Positions 1 to 6,338 of a stretch of 12,125 nucleotides of DNA are shown here, one piece after another (position 1 is the first letter of the stretch; each line of letters opens with the position of its first letter). A program made the position numbers and the translations under genes. The stretch comes from an uncultured Clostridia bacterium (lineage in GTDB: Bacteria > Bacillota > Clostridia > Oscillospirales > Acutalibacteraceae): positions 1 through 12,125 of the forward strand of contig CALFPM010000094.1 of the NCBI GenBank assembly GCA_937919155.1. Reading direction: 5' to 3'. Below the pieces are notes generated by a model. The model was not told the origin of the DNA. It was given only the letters and a program-made list of their open reading frames with translations, and searched no databases.

Positions 1-18
1 TTTGCTGATGATTTCCAT
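1..18 (-). CDS. 5' end of an unidentified gene (partial)
   Basis: Only the first six codons (MEIISK) lie inside the window; the gene runs off the left edge. The start is convincing because the ATG is preceded at six bases by a perfect GGAGGT ribosome site (25-30) and, further up, by a consensus promoter. Nothing can be said about the product. The terminator at 115-148 separates it from the membrane protein gene upstream, so it is transcribed independently. Confidence 0.7.
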
Positions 19-49
19 CGTTTCACCTCCCATATTTTATTGTGTAATC

Positions 50-78
50 ATTGTAACACAGGAAATTATAATTGTCAA
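50..78 (-). promoter_or_regulatory. Consensus sigma-A promoter for the left-edge gene
   Basis: On the minus strand TTGACA (73-78) is followed by a 17-base spacer and TACAAT (50-55). The -35 box is perfect and the -10 box matches five of six. Transcription should start near 43, giving a short leader carrying the GGAGGT at 25-30. Confidence 0.85.
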
Positions 79-114
79 CAACATTCTGACATAAGCATTA
101 AAAAGGGTTTATGC

Positions 115-148
115 AAAAAATTCCTCCGACGGATTAACCGCCGAAGGA
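115..148 (-). terminator. Rho-independent terminator of the 205-558 gene
   Basis: The arms 122-132 and 138-148 form an 11-bp stem around a 5-base loop. Read as minus-strand RNA, the two non-Watson-Crick positions become G-U wobbles, so the stem is continuous; read as plus-strand RNA they are mismatches. Six U residues (from 115-120) follow on the minus side only. The element therefore works for minus-strand transcription and insulates the next promoter at 50-78. Confidence 0.85.
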
Positions 149-204
149 TTCAAAAATTGTTACAAAATGAAATTTTTAATTAGAGAGTAATGTGCAAAAA
201 TCTT

Positions 205-558
205 TTATGCTAAAAGTTCCATAAAATTAGTTGCCAGCATTAAAGCTGCAAGACATAACGGTAATATTATAACAAATAGGAATAATCTTTTGCTTTGACT
301 ATCTTCTTTTATTTTTTTACGGACAAAAATCATAAGAAATACCGTTGTTATGTAAAGAACAGGAACTATCCATATGCCGAATAACATCAAAAAACTTAAT
401 AGTTCACAAAATGCTTCGCCTAATGGTAAATAACTAATCCAAGCAAATAAAGGTATCTCAAAAAGAACAACTAAATATACCGCTAACATAACAGACGACC
501 AAATTAAAGTAATGCACGTGAAAATGTTTTTTAATTTTACTATCAGACCTGTTTTCAT
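205..558 (-). CDS. Small polytopic membrane protein, unknown function
   Basis: A 117-residue protein I do not recognise. It is mostly hydrophobic, with three or four likely membrane spans: one or two in the first third (rich in L, V, I and W), one long span in the middle and one near the C-terminus. A short basic KKIKEDSQSKR loop precedes the last span. The open frame could start seven codons earlier (579), but that stretch contains the ribosome site AAAGGAG (567-574), which sits nine bases before the ATG at 558, so 558 is the better start. The gene is monocistronic: a promoter lies at 606-634 and a terminator at 115-148. The promoter resembles that of the metallophosphoesterase operon, hinting at shared control. 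No catalytic motif is visible. Confidence 0.75.
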   Translation of the reverse strand: MKTGLIVKLKNIFTCITLIWSSVMLAVYLVVLFEIPLFAWISYLPLGEAFCELLSFLMLFGIWIVPVLYITTVFLMIFVRKKIKEDSQSKRLFLFVIILPLCLAALMLATNFMELLA

Positions 559-605
559 AACATGACACTCCTTTATCATCTATTTAATTCTTGTTTTACA
601 TTTTC

Positions 606-634
606 ATTATAATTCCCTATGACAGATTTTGCAA
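606..634 (-). promoter_or_regulatory. Promoter P1 for the 205-558 gene, with a repeated upstream element
   Basis: On the minus strand TTGCAA (629-634), a 17-base spacer and a perfect TATAAT (606-611). A 21-bp stretch at 627-647, which includes AATTCAAGTGTTGCAAAA, is identical at 20 of 21 positions to 2286-2306 in promoter P2 and stands at the same place relative to the -10 box. Such conservation outside the core boxes suggests a regulator site or a common origin. Confidence 0.75.
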
Positions 635-642
635 CACTTGAA

Positions 643-714
643 TTAACGATTGATATAATAAATATCTTCCGCATCGGAGATTACGGCTTTTCTGACGATA
701 AAATTTATAGACAC
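643..714 (-). pseudogene. N-terminal remnant of a GNAT-family acetyltransferase
   Basis: The minus strand here reads NFIVRKAVISDAEDIYYINR followed by TAA. This is the typical opening strand and helix of GNAT N-acetyltransferases (a hydrophobic-RKA-x-x-SDAEDIY-x-IN pattern). Everything after about 20 residues is missing, and the stop falls in the first bases of the P1 repeat element. No ATG precedes it; a GTG at 712-714 is in frame but lacks a good ribosome site. The reading is that a GNAT gene was replaced or deleted from this point when the P1 segment arrived. The match is by eye over a short stretch, so it is tentative. Confidence 0.5.
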
Positions 715-733
715 CTCTGCAAATCAAAAGATA

Positions 734-1069
734 TCAATCAGTTTCTTTAAAATTGTAATCACTTAATGACTGTCTGAATGGATACAGTTCGTAATCCGAT
801 TTTCCTTCCATAAATTCTGCAATATTATTCACCGCATTTTCAACATCCAAAGGATGCCAATGAGTGCCCATAGTTTTCTCGGCATCCATCACATCCATTA
901 CAAATAATCCGTCGTCATATAATTCAATAATTTGTCCGTGAGCCTTGCCGACAATTATCGGGCAATCAATGGTAAAATCTTCATCAAGTTCAGATGTTGT
1001 GGTCAGAATCAAATCATATTTATCTTTGAGCTGTTCATAAACAGCAATTACATCATAATCGTTCTCCAT
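734..1069 (-). CDS. 111-aa acidic protein of unknown function, third gene of the operon
   Basis: A soluble, acidic 111-residue protein with no signal peptide or membrane span. I do not recognise a named family. Notable are a GxxHGxxIELYDDG-like core, a THWHPLD segment near residue 70, and a C-terminal helix rich in acidic residues. Its ATG overlaps the cupin stop (TAATG), and AAAGGTG lies just upstream inside the cupin gene, so translation is probably coupled. The pairing with a cupin and a metallophosphoesterase suggests a small-molecule or stress role, but this is only contextual. No clear terminator follows; transcription may run on towards the GNAT remnant. Confidence 0.75.
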   Translation of the reverse strand: MENDYDVIAVYEQLKDKYDLILTTTSELDEDFTIDCPIIVGKAHGQIIELYDDGLFVMDVMDAEKTMGTHWHPLDVENAVNNIAEFMEGKSDYELYPFRQSLSDYNFKETD

Positions 1070-1434
1070 TAATTATCACCTTTATAAGCATATCCGAAAT
1101 CTATCGGTGGAGAAGTTACTGAAATATATACAAATTCAGTATCACCGTCATTAAACAATCCGTGAACATCATTGTCTGCAAATCTGACAACATCACCTGC
1201 ACCAAAAATTATTTCTTCATCATCTGCAAGAAGTAATTTCCCTTTACCCTGAACTGCATACCATATCTGTTCGGAAGTATCGTGTTTATGTCTTGGCTGA
1301 CTTGCACCAACCTCAAGATGAACTTCCGTAATTGTAACTCTTTCGCTTTTTGAATTTTCGGGATTTATCAGTTGTCTTGAAACAACCCCGGGATTTGAAA
1401 GTTCTTTTATGTTTTCTCGATTAATAAATTCCAT
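1069..1434 (-). CDS. Single-domain cupin protein
   Basis: A 121-residue RmlC-like cupin. Motif 1 is at residues 43-65 (G-x5-H49-x-H51-x3-E55, then GKG) and motif 2 is centred on H91 (G80-D81 ... H91-x3-N95), giving the usual three-histidine, one-glutamate metal site. Single-domain cupins of this size bind a metal and a small ligand; the substrate cannot be read from sequence. The open frame extends to 1500, but that would overlap 59 bases of the phosphoesterase gene. ATG 1434 follows a GGAG by 12 bases and the upstream TGA by seven bases, so I prefer it; ATG 1452 is a possible alternative with a short overlap. It is the middle gene of the operon. Confidence 0.85.
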   Translation of the reverse strand: MEFINRENIKELSNPGVVSRQLINPENSKSERVTITEVHLEVGASQPRHKHDTSEQIWYAVQGKGKLLLADDEEIIFGAGDVVRFADNDVHGLFNDGDTEFVYISVTSPPIDFGYAYKGDN

Positions 1435-1441
1435 TTTACTG

Positions 1442-2161
1442 TCAAACTCCATAGAAGTATCTTTTAATGTTTTCGGCATCAGGATAGTTAATTTCATCAA
1501 TCGCCTTGATTACTTTGTCGGCATCATATTCCAAGTCAATCAGATCAATTTCAATACTTTCGTTTTCTAAATTCACGATACCTGCTCGTGCAATATTTTT
1601 ATCAAGTGCAGGACATCCGAGCGAACCGACATTTATATAAAATTTATCGCTTTTGCAAATGTTTCTGTTATGGTTGTGACCGTATAAAACAATATCGCAT
1701 TCAACATTAGAAAACATCTTTTTCAAGTCATTTTCATCAGGATTCATTTTGCCGTTGATATAATGACCGTCATAATCCATACAGTAGTGCAGAACGGACA
1801 AAGTGTAACCTTCAGATTTTATAATAACCTTATTTGGTAAATTTTTGAGAAAGTCAACTGATTCTTTTGACAACAAACTGTGTTCCCATTTATGATGTTT
1901 CATTTCCTCATAACCCATATGTTCTTCATTGGGATATTCGCTTGGCATTTCATCTAGCAGGTATTTTTCGTGATTTCCTCGCACGGCAATTAAATCAGGA
2001 ATCTGCATCAGATATTGTACTGTTTCTTCGGGATAAGGTCCGATTCCGATTATATCTCCGCAACAAATAATCTTATCGCATTGCAGTTCTTGTAATTTTT
2101 CTACAACAACTTTAAGTGCAACAAGATTGCTATGTATATCTGTAATTACTCCTAATTTCAT
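1442..2161 (-). CDS. Calcineurin-like metallophosphoesterase
   Basis: A 239-residue cytoplasmic phosphoesterase of the YfcE/ApaH-like superfamily, expected to hydrolyse phosphomonoesters or phosphodiesters using two metals. All family blocks are visible: D8-x-H10 (TDIHSN), G35-D36 (GDIIG), G62-N63-H64-E65, H125, and the C-terminal G161-H162-N163-H164 box, followed by an INVGS strand. Its length is normal. The frame is open to 2224, but the protein family starts at MKLGVITDIH and GGCAGGTG (2168-2175) lies just before ATG 2161. It is the first gene of the operon with the cupin and the 111-aa gene, read from P2 with a leader of about 95 bases. The substrate is unknown. Confidence 0.9.
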   Translation of the reverse strand: MKLGVITDIHSNLVALKVVVEKLQELQCDKIICCGDIIGIGPYPEETVQYLMQIPDLIAVRGNHEKYLLDEMPSEYPNEEHMGYEEMKHHKWEHSLLSKESVDFLKNLPNKVIIKSEGYTLSVLHYCMDYDGHYINGKMNPDENDLKKMFSNVECDIVLYGHNHNRNICKSDKFYINVGSLGCPALDKNIARAGIVNLENESIEIDLIDLEYDADKVIKAIDEINYPDAENIKRYFYGV

Positions 2162-2264
2162 AGTTTTCACCTGCCATATATACAAATTGTGATAAAAATC
2201 AATATGTATTTGAATGAACCACACACATATATAAAATAACTATATTTTGTTTTGCACAATATCC

Positions 2265-2293
2265 ATTATAAAGCCCGTCAGCAATTTTTGCAA
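2265..2293 (-). promoter_or_regulatory. Promoter P2 for the phosphoesterase-cupin operon
   Basis: On the minus strand TTGCAA (2288-2293), a 17-base spacer and a perfect TATAAT (2265-2270), the same boxes and spacing as P1. The 21-bp element at 2286-2306 overlaps the -35 box and is shared with P1 (20 of 21 positions). Weaker similarity continues downstream of the -10 box, which is followed by AAAACAA-type sequence in both. Confidence 0.75.
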
Positions 2294-2296
2294 CAC

Positions 2297-2325
2297 TTGA
2301 ATTGACAGTAAATCAGATATATAAT
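2297..2325 (+). promoter_or_regulatory. Probable promoter of the AraC-type gene, back to back with P2
   Basis: TTGAAT (2297-2302), 17 bases and a perfect TATAAT (2320-2325) on the plus strand. The -35 box lies only four bases from that of divergent P2, and the shared 21-bp element covers both. A regulator bound there could control both directions, which is common for AraC-family genes. A second TATAAT at 2386-2391 has no good -35 box. Confidence 0.5.
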
Positions 2326-2443
2326 TTCAGTATATGACAACCCAAACAAATCGTATTTGTTCAAGAAAACATTTTCGTTTGCAGATATAATTGTGTTGTA
2401 GAAATCGATTTTTACAGTCAATCTGAACATAGGAGAATGTATT

Positions 2444-3625
2444 ATGTAGAACACAGAACTTATTTTCAAAGCTGTTGAATTTGCAAAACAAAATGCATCC
2501 GACAACGAAATATCCGTTGAAGATGTTGCTGCAAATGCAGGCTTTTCCATTGACTATTTTAATCGCATATTCCTCACTCACACGGGTTTTACCGTGACAG
2601 CGTATATGAATTATGTCCGTTTAAAAAATGCAACAAAATTGCTTCGTACCACAGACAAATCCGTTTTGGAAATTGCTCTTGAAATCGGTTATGATTCTCA
2701 TGAAGGTTTTACAAAAGCATTCAAGAAAAAATACGGAGTTACTCCGAGCGAGTACCGTTCCAAAACCAAAAATCAGATAATGTATCTTGGTGAGATAACA
2801 GACAAAACTGTTGCGGCCCGTTTCATTCACAGTAATCCTGATTTTCAACTTGTTGATTCCGACATCGTTATTGATTATCTTCTTGAAAAAGACACAAAGC
2901 GATACGGTTACTTTTGCACAACAATAAAATATTGCGGTCTTGAAATCGCCGCACCGAATGGTAATTTCGAAAACGGTTTTATCGGAATCGGTGACAGCGG
3001 AAACGGTAAAAGTTATCTTGAAATTATGACGGATGATTTTGAAATTTTATCGGAATGGATAAAACGATTCCCGCAAAGAAAAACATTTTATTCAACAAAA
3101 GATGAAACGGAAATTTATGAAATTCTGAAATCTTACGGAGTTGAAGAAAAGCTGAAAGTTACACCGCAAGCGTTATATTTTGGTGAACCGATTGAAGCAA
3201 AACTACCCAACGGAATTGTTATCCGTTTGCTGAATCCTTCCGATAAAAAATCAATTCTCAAATGGGCAAACGGAAAGAAAGACGGTTATATAAATCATCT
3301 GCTCAATAATAAAGATTATCTCGATGAAAACAATCTTGAATACGGAGTTTTTGAAAACGGAGATTTGATTGCAGTTGCCGGATGCGGTATTGATGAAGTT
3401 CACGGAATGCGGCTCAACAACTGCTGTGCAATCCGTTTTGCTGAGGGCAAAGAAAACGAAAATTTGTATCGCACAATATTTTCTTTCGTAACCAATGATA
3501 TATTGAACAGAGGTGCGTTGCCCTTTGATGATATTCAGCACGACGATTACGCAAGAACTCACGGCAACTTCACTTCTGTTGATTACGGATATGAAATTGT
3601 AAACAGAAGATACGATATAATTTAA
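2444..3625 (+). pseudogene. AraC-family regulator with GNAT-like C-terminal domain, interrupted by amber codon 2
   Basis: AGGAG (2431-2435) precedes ATG 2444, but the next codon is TAG (2447-2449). From 2450 the frame is open for 391 codons and clearly encodes a full AraC-type DNA-binding domain: helix-turn-helix 1 (ISVEDVAANAGFSIDYFNRIF, split here as ISVEDVAANAG / FSIDYFNRIF, about residues 25-47) and helix-turn-helix 2 (VLEIALEIGY ... FKKKYGVTPSEYR, about residues 74-106). A middle region follows, and from about residue 245 a segment resembling a GNAT acetyltransferase (weaker). The first in-frame starts after the stop, GTG 2594 and ATG 2606, would drop the first helix-turn-helix. So the gene is either recently inactivated (for example CAG to TAG), expressed by suppression or an unusual start, or affected by a base error. 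It is divergent from the phosphoesterase operon, a typical position for its regulator. Confidence 0.75.
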
Positions 3626-3638
3626 TCTCAATAGAACT

Positions 3639-3677
3639 TCAGCCTGCGGATTTTTACAATTCTGCAGGCTGATTTTT
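3639..3677 (+). terminator. Terminator after the AraC-type gene
   Basis: Perfect 9-bp arms TCAGCCTGC (3639-3647) and GCAGGCTGA (3664-3672) are followed by a run of five T. It begins 13 bases after the TAA of the regulator gene. Confidence 0.85.
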
Positions 3678-3709
3678 ATATAAATCTTTATTGATAAACA
3701 CCTTGTTTT

Positions 3710-3985
3710 ACTGCTTGCTCACTCTTTGGCAAGCAGTGCAAACCTACGTAACATTTGCATTTATTGCTTTGCCAATTACACGAATTTTCACCGTTTCATA
3801 AATTGGCAAGCAAGGCAAATGTGGATACAACCTTGCCAAAATCAGCTTGCAAGTTGTTTCGATTTTCAACCGTTCACTAACTTAGCAAGCAGGGCAAGTG
3901 TATATACACTCTCGCAAATACCGCTTGCAAAACCGTTCCCGTTTTCACCGTTCACTATCTTTGCAAGCAGGGCGAGTGGATACAT
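3710..3985. repeat. Degenerate ~78-bp tandem repeat with nested hairpins (about 3.5 units)
   Basis: Units start near 3717, 3793, 3872 and 3950 (76, 79 and 78 bp, then a partial). Each opens with a GTTCACT-TT-GCAAGCA-GGCAA-like block and ends in GCTTGC plus GTTTTCACC-like sequence. Each complete unit has nested inverted repeats: unit 1 TTGGCAA/TTGCCAA (3726-3732, 3769-3775) with TGCAAA/TTTGCA inside; unit 2 TTGGCAAG/CTTGCCAA (3803-3810, 3832-3839), or outer GCAAGC/GCTTGC; unit 3 outer GCAAGC/GCTTGC (3885-3890, 3923-3928) around the palindrome AGTGTATATACACT. Adjacent units are also joined by ACTGCTTGC/GCAAGCAGT (3710-3718, 3729-3737). The plus strand is open across the repeat (3726-4058) because the units are close to 26 codons, but it has no ribosome site and a repeat-driven composition, so I treat the region as non-coding. 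Confidence 0.75.
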
Positions 3986-4001
3986 TAACTGTACAGAGGA
4001 A

Positions 4002-4062
4002 CCTTTCAGAAAAACGAGTCAGTTGACGGTATTTATTGTGCTAAACATAATAAACTGAAAGG
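4002..4062 (+). promoter_or_regulatory. Inverted repeat spanning the promoter and ribosome site of the 4075 gene
   Basis: CCTTTCAG (4002-4009) and CTGAAAGG (4055-4062) are perfect 8-bp arms. The right arm overlaps the ribosome site GAAAGGGG. The left arm lies upstream of the promoter, so only transcripts entering from the repeat region could form this hairpin. Confidence 0.5.
4023..4051 (+). promoter_or_regulatory. Promoter of the DUF6061-like gene
   Basis: TTGACG (4023-4028), 17 bases and CATAAT (4046-4051); each box matches five of six. The predicted start near 4058 gives a very short leader holding GAAAGGGG ten bases before the ATG. Confidence 0.7.
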
Positions 4063-4074
4063 GGTTAAACACTT

Positions 4075-4332
4075 ATGAAAAACAATATTAACTCTTGTGA
4101 ATTCAACATCGACACCGCTTGTATTGAAGTTAAACTTACCGACGGTTCAATGGTATCAATCGACTATATTGCCGTTGAAAACGAATATGCAAACAATATG
4201 TACGAAACATCAGAACTCGACTATCTCATCTACAATGAACCTATGAGTTATGTCAGATTACTGCTCAGTGACAAGATGGAAGAATATCTGCGAAATAACA
4301 CTGACTATACTCCATTATCAGATATGAGATAA
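4075..4332 (+). CDS. DUF6061-like small protein
   Basis: An 85-residue acidic, soluble protein. The pattern CEFNIDTACIEVKLTDG, then VSIDYIAVENEYANNMY and SELDYLIYNEP, matches what I recall of DUF6061, a family of about 85-95 residues common in gut Clostridia with no known function. Length and order fit a complete protein. It has its own promoter (4023-4051) and ribosome site (GAAAGGGG, 4057-4064), and ends in a shared terminator (4338-4380). The repeat array directly upstream may have a regulatory link to it, but nothing proves this. The family name is from memory. Confidence 0.8.
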   Translation: MKNNINSCEFNIDTACIEVKLTDGSMVSIDYIAVENEYANNMYETSELDYLIYNEPMSYVRLLLSDKMEEYLRNNTDYTPLSDMR

Positions 4333-4380
4333 AAATTCAGCAGACAACATCATTGCGGTGTTGTCTGCTGTTCTTTGTTT
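4331..4380. terminator. Bidirectional terminator between convergent genes
   Basis: A perfect 12-bp stem, CAGCAGACAACA (4338-4349) and TGTTGTCTGCTG (4359-4370), with a 9-base loop. The plus side is followed by TTCTTTGTTT, the minus side by a T5 run from the A tract at 4331-4335. It closes both the 4075-4332 gene and the minus-strand gene ending at 4386. Confidence 0.9.
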
Positions 4381-4385
4381 AGATA

Positions 4386-5057
4386 TTAATTAAAGTATTG
4401 TTCAAGAATCATTATATGTTTTGGGTTGATTTTCTGACATTCTGTTTTGTGTGGAATACCGATTCCTCCGTTATCATTCACTTCTAATTGGTTCGGTGGG
4501 TCTGTTATAACAATCCATTCACCATCAATTTTGCCCAAATATCCCATGAAGACAGCAATTGGACAATCGTTAAAAGCGACATGAACACTTCTCATATCCT
4601 GAGTATCCGTTTTCAGATGAATATCGGCGGAAGCAACCTCAACTGTATCTTCGTCAGAAGAATATATTTGCGAAATTGCATCAAGAAAAGAGGTATCCTC
4701 AATTTTATTTCCGCCAAGATAAACTGTTACAGCATCTCCCGATTTTGGAATATGATAATCTTTGCGAACATACAAAGAATCGTCAAGGAATGAGCGGACA
4801 GCAACGAACGTATGGGAAGGATCTTCCTTAACTTCATTGATTTCGTATATGCCGTCTGATGTTTTTGCTATGGTTTTACCTTCGGAATACATACCCGAAC
4901 AACTGATATATGTATTGCCATTCCAACGAAGTTCTTCCGAATTTAAAACTGCTGAATGATCAAAAACAATAACACCGCCGAAAATCAAAGCACAGAATAA
5001 ACCGATTACAATTAAAACCAATAAACCTATTTTGACAAATCTTTTTGTTGGATTCAT
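4386..5057 (-). CDS. Membrane-anchored extracytoplasmic protein, unknown function
   Basis: A 223-residue protein with a short basic cytoplasmic tail (MNPTKRFVK), one strong membrane span (about residues 8-32) and an outside domain of about 190 residues. The domain is acidic and mostly beta-like, with an SEELRWNGNTYIS opening. No family is recognised. The frame can be read from a TTG at 5084, but those codons contain the ribosome site AAAAGGAG (5068-5075), ten bases before ATG 5057, so 5057 is chosen. It lies 76 bases after the gene ending at 5134 and has no convincing promoter of its own, so it is probably the last gene of a three-gene run of envelope proteins. It ends at the bidirectional terminator. 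Confidence 0.75.
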   Translation of the reverse strand: MNPTKRFVKIGLLVLIVIGLFCALIFGGVIVFDHSAVLNSEELRWNGNTYISCSGMYSEGKTIAKTSDGIYEINEVKEDPSHTFVAVRSFLDDSLYVRKDYHIPKSGDAVTVYLGGNKIEDTSFLDAISQIYSSDEDTVEVASADIHLKTDTQDMRSVHVAFNDCPIAVFMGYLGKIDGEWIVITDPPNQLEVNDNGGIGIPHKTECQKINPKHIMILEQYFN

Positions 5058-5133
5058 ATAATGATAACTCCTTTTGTTCGACAAACCATTTTGAAACAGT
5101 ATAAAAAATTAACAAAATGATTTTATATCTCCG

Positions 5134-5739
5134 CTATTTCAAAGCAATATTGAACCAATTTCTGCATATCTTGTCCACAACATACTTTTGGTCACGTTCC
5201 AATTCATAAGTTCCGTTTACATAATACGGTTTCTTGTTTTCTGCGGAATAAACAAGAGAGTATCTGCCGTCAGAAGTATGAAAATAAACCATTTTTTCTT
5301 CTTTGTCAATGCTAAAAGAATCAAATCCTGCTTCTTCTGCCTTAAAACATTTCGTTATTCTTTTGAACACTTCTGTTTCTTCTGCCGAAAAATTTACTTC
5401 TGAACTCATTGAAGAAGAATCGGTTTTTACTTTGAAAATTATGTTGCCTGACGAAGAATAACGTTCGGGGGTAAAGTAAATAAATCGTGAATAGGATTCA
5501 TCGACAGAATCATATGAATTTCCATAATCCGTAATCAGATTTGCAATCTGTTCAAAATCGTTTTGGTTTTCTTCGAAATTTTTCACAAAATAATCTCTCG
5601 CATAAAGATTAAACACACTCACAATAATCAGACCTGTTATATTCCTAAGTTTTTCGTCAAGATCTGTTGTTATTGTTACTGCACTTAAAACTACCAAAAT
5701 AATTAAAATAATTACAAATAATTTTTCAAACTTTTTCAT
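5134..5739 (-). CDS. Membrane-anchored protein, unknown function
   Basis: A 201-residue protein with a basic start (MKKFEK) and a strong hydrophobic span at about residues 7-23, then a second, weaker hydrophobic stretch at about 35-48. The rest (about 150 residues) is polar and rich in E, S, K and Y, probably outside the cell, or inside if both stretches cross. No motif is recognised. The ribosome site is weak (GTGAG before ATG 5739), and the upstream gene ends only 23 bases away, which fits expression by read-through or coupling in an operon with its neighbours. Confidence 0.7.
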   Translation of the reverse strand: MKKFEKLFVIILIILVVLSAVTITTDLDEKLRNITGLIIVSVFNLYARDYFVKNFEENQNDFEQIANLITDYGNSYDSVDESYSRFIYFTPERYSSSGNIIFKVKTDSSSMSSEVNFSAEETEVFKRITKCFKAEEAGFDSFSIDKEEKMVYFHTSDGRYSLVYSAENKKPYYVNGTYELERDQKYVVDKICRNWFNIALK

Positions 5740-5762
5740 CGGTTACTCACAGTATTTTTCAA

Positions 5763-6263
5763 TCATACATCAAAAGAAAACGGAACACCGTGTATGCAAA
5801 ACGGAACGGTTACGCTTTTTTCTGTTATTTCAACCTCTTTAACGTCTTTGTCCACGGCGATCATAATTATATCAGCTGACATAACTGTTACACCGATACA
5901 TCCGTCGCGCACAACACTGTATTTGATGGTAACCTTGTCGTCTTTTACGGAAACCGATTCAACAAAAACTTTGCATACTGAATTGGGAATTGTAACAGGA
6001 ATCGCAACAAGATTTGACTCCTCAAAAAACTTTTCGTTGAGTTCTCCGTTTTCTTCAAAATCAAAATGTTTCAAAGCAGTTTCGTGGTCGGTAATAACCA
6101 TAGGTTCTTTGATATCTGTGAAGCAAATCTCGGATGATACCAACACATCAGAACTGTTCGGATCAATATATTCTTTTCCACAAAAAAGTGCTGGAAACCA
6201 GCCTGAAAGCATAACAACAACAGACATTATTCCGGCGAATATTTTTGATAAAATTATTGCCAT
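5763..6263 (-). CDS. Small secreted or membrane-anchored protein, unknown function
   Basis: A 166-residue protein with an N-terminal hydrophobic segment (residues 2-28), either a signal peptide or an anchor, then a compact domain of alternating strands ending in VPFCIHGVPFSFDV. The order FFEESNLVAIPV ... VSVKDDKVTIKY ... IIMIAVDKDVKEVEI recalls the small beta-rich domain found in many Firmicutes secreted proteins (PrcB-like); this is a weak resemblance. The start is secure: AAAGGAG lies nine bases before ATG 6263. It is the first gene of the likely operon that continues to 4386. Confidence 0.7.
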   Translation of the reverse strand: MAIILSKIFAGIMSVVVMLSGWFPALFCGKEYIDPNSSDVLVSSEICFTDIKEPMVITDHETALKHFDFEENGELNEKFFEESNLVAIPVTIPNSVCKVFVESVSVKDDKVTIKYSVVRDGCIGVTVMSADIIMIAVDKDVKEVEITEKSVTVPFCIHGVPFSFDV

Positions 6264-6338
6264 TTCTTTTATCTCCTTTAAAAATTATCGGATTATTAAT
6301 TTTGCTAAGCTAAAAACGGTTGCCCTCAATATTTTGCA

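Noticed and set aside
619..750. A 43-codon plus-strand frame from ATG 619
   Set aside because: No ribosome site, overlaps promoter P1 and the tail of the 734-1069 gene, and is the antisense shadow of the GNAT-like fragment.
1435..1500. A longer cupin start (MMKLTIL...)
   Set aside because: It would overlap 59 bases of the phosphoesterase gene, has no ribosome site and adds sequence that is not cupin-like.
2162..2224. A 21-codon N-terminal extension of the phosphoesterase
   Set aside because: The family begins at MKLGVITDIH and the ribosome site lies inside the extension.
2303..2325. Perfect TTGACA with TATAAT on the plus strand ahead of the AraC-type gene
   Set aside because: The spacing is only 12 bases; TTGAAT at 2297-2302 with a 17-base spacer is the plausible pairing.
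3710..3985. A CRISPR-like array
   Set aside because: The whole ~78-bp unit is repeated and diverged, with no constant repeat and unique spacers and no cas genes nearby.
3726..4058. A 110-codon open frame on the plus strand with repeated CFANY / FASRASGY-like peptides
   Set aside because: It lies over the ~78-bp tandem repeats, which keep a frame open simply because the unit is near 26 codons; there is no ribosome site, and it runs into the promoter of the next gene.
5087..5119. CATTTTG / CAAAATG inverted repeat between two minus-strand genes
   Set aside because: Very AT-rich, with no T run or clear operator features; could easily be chance.
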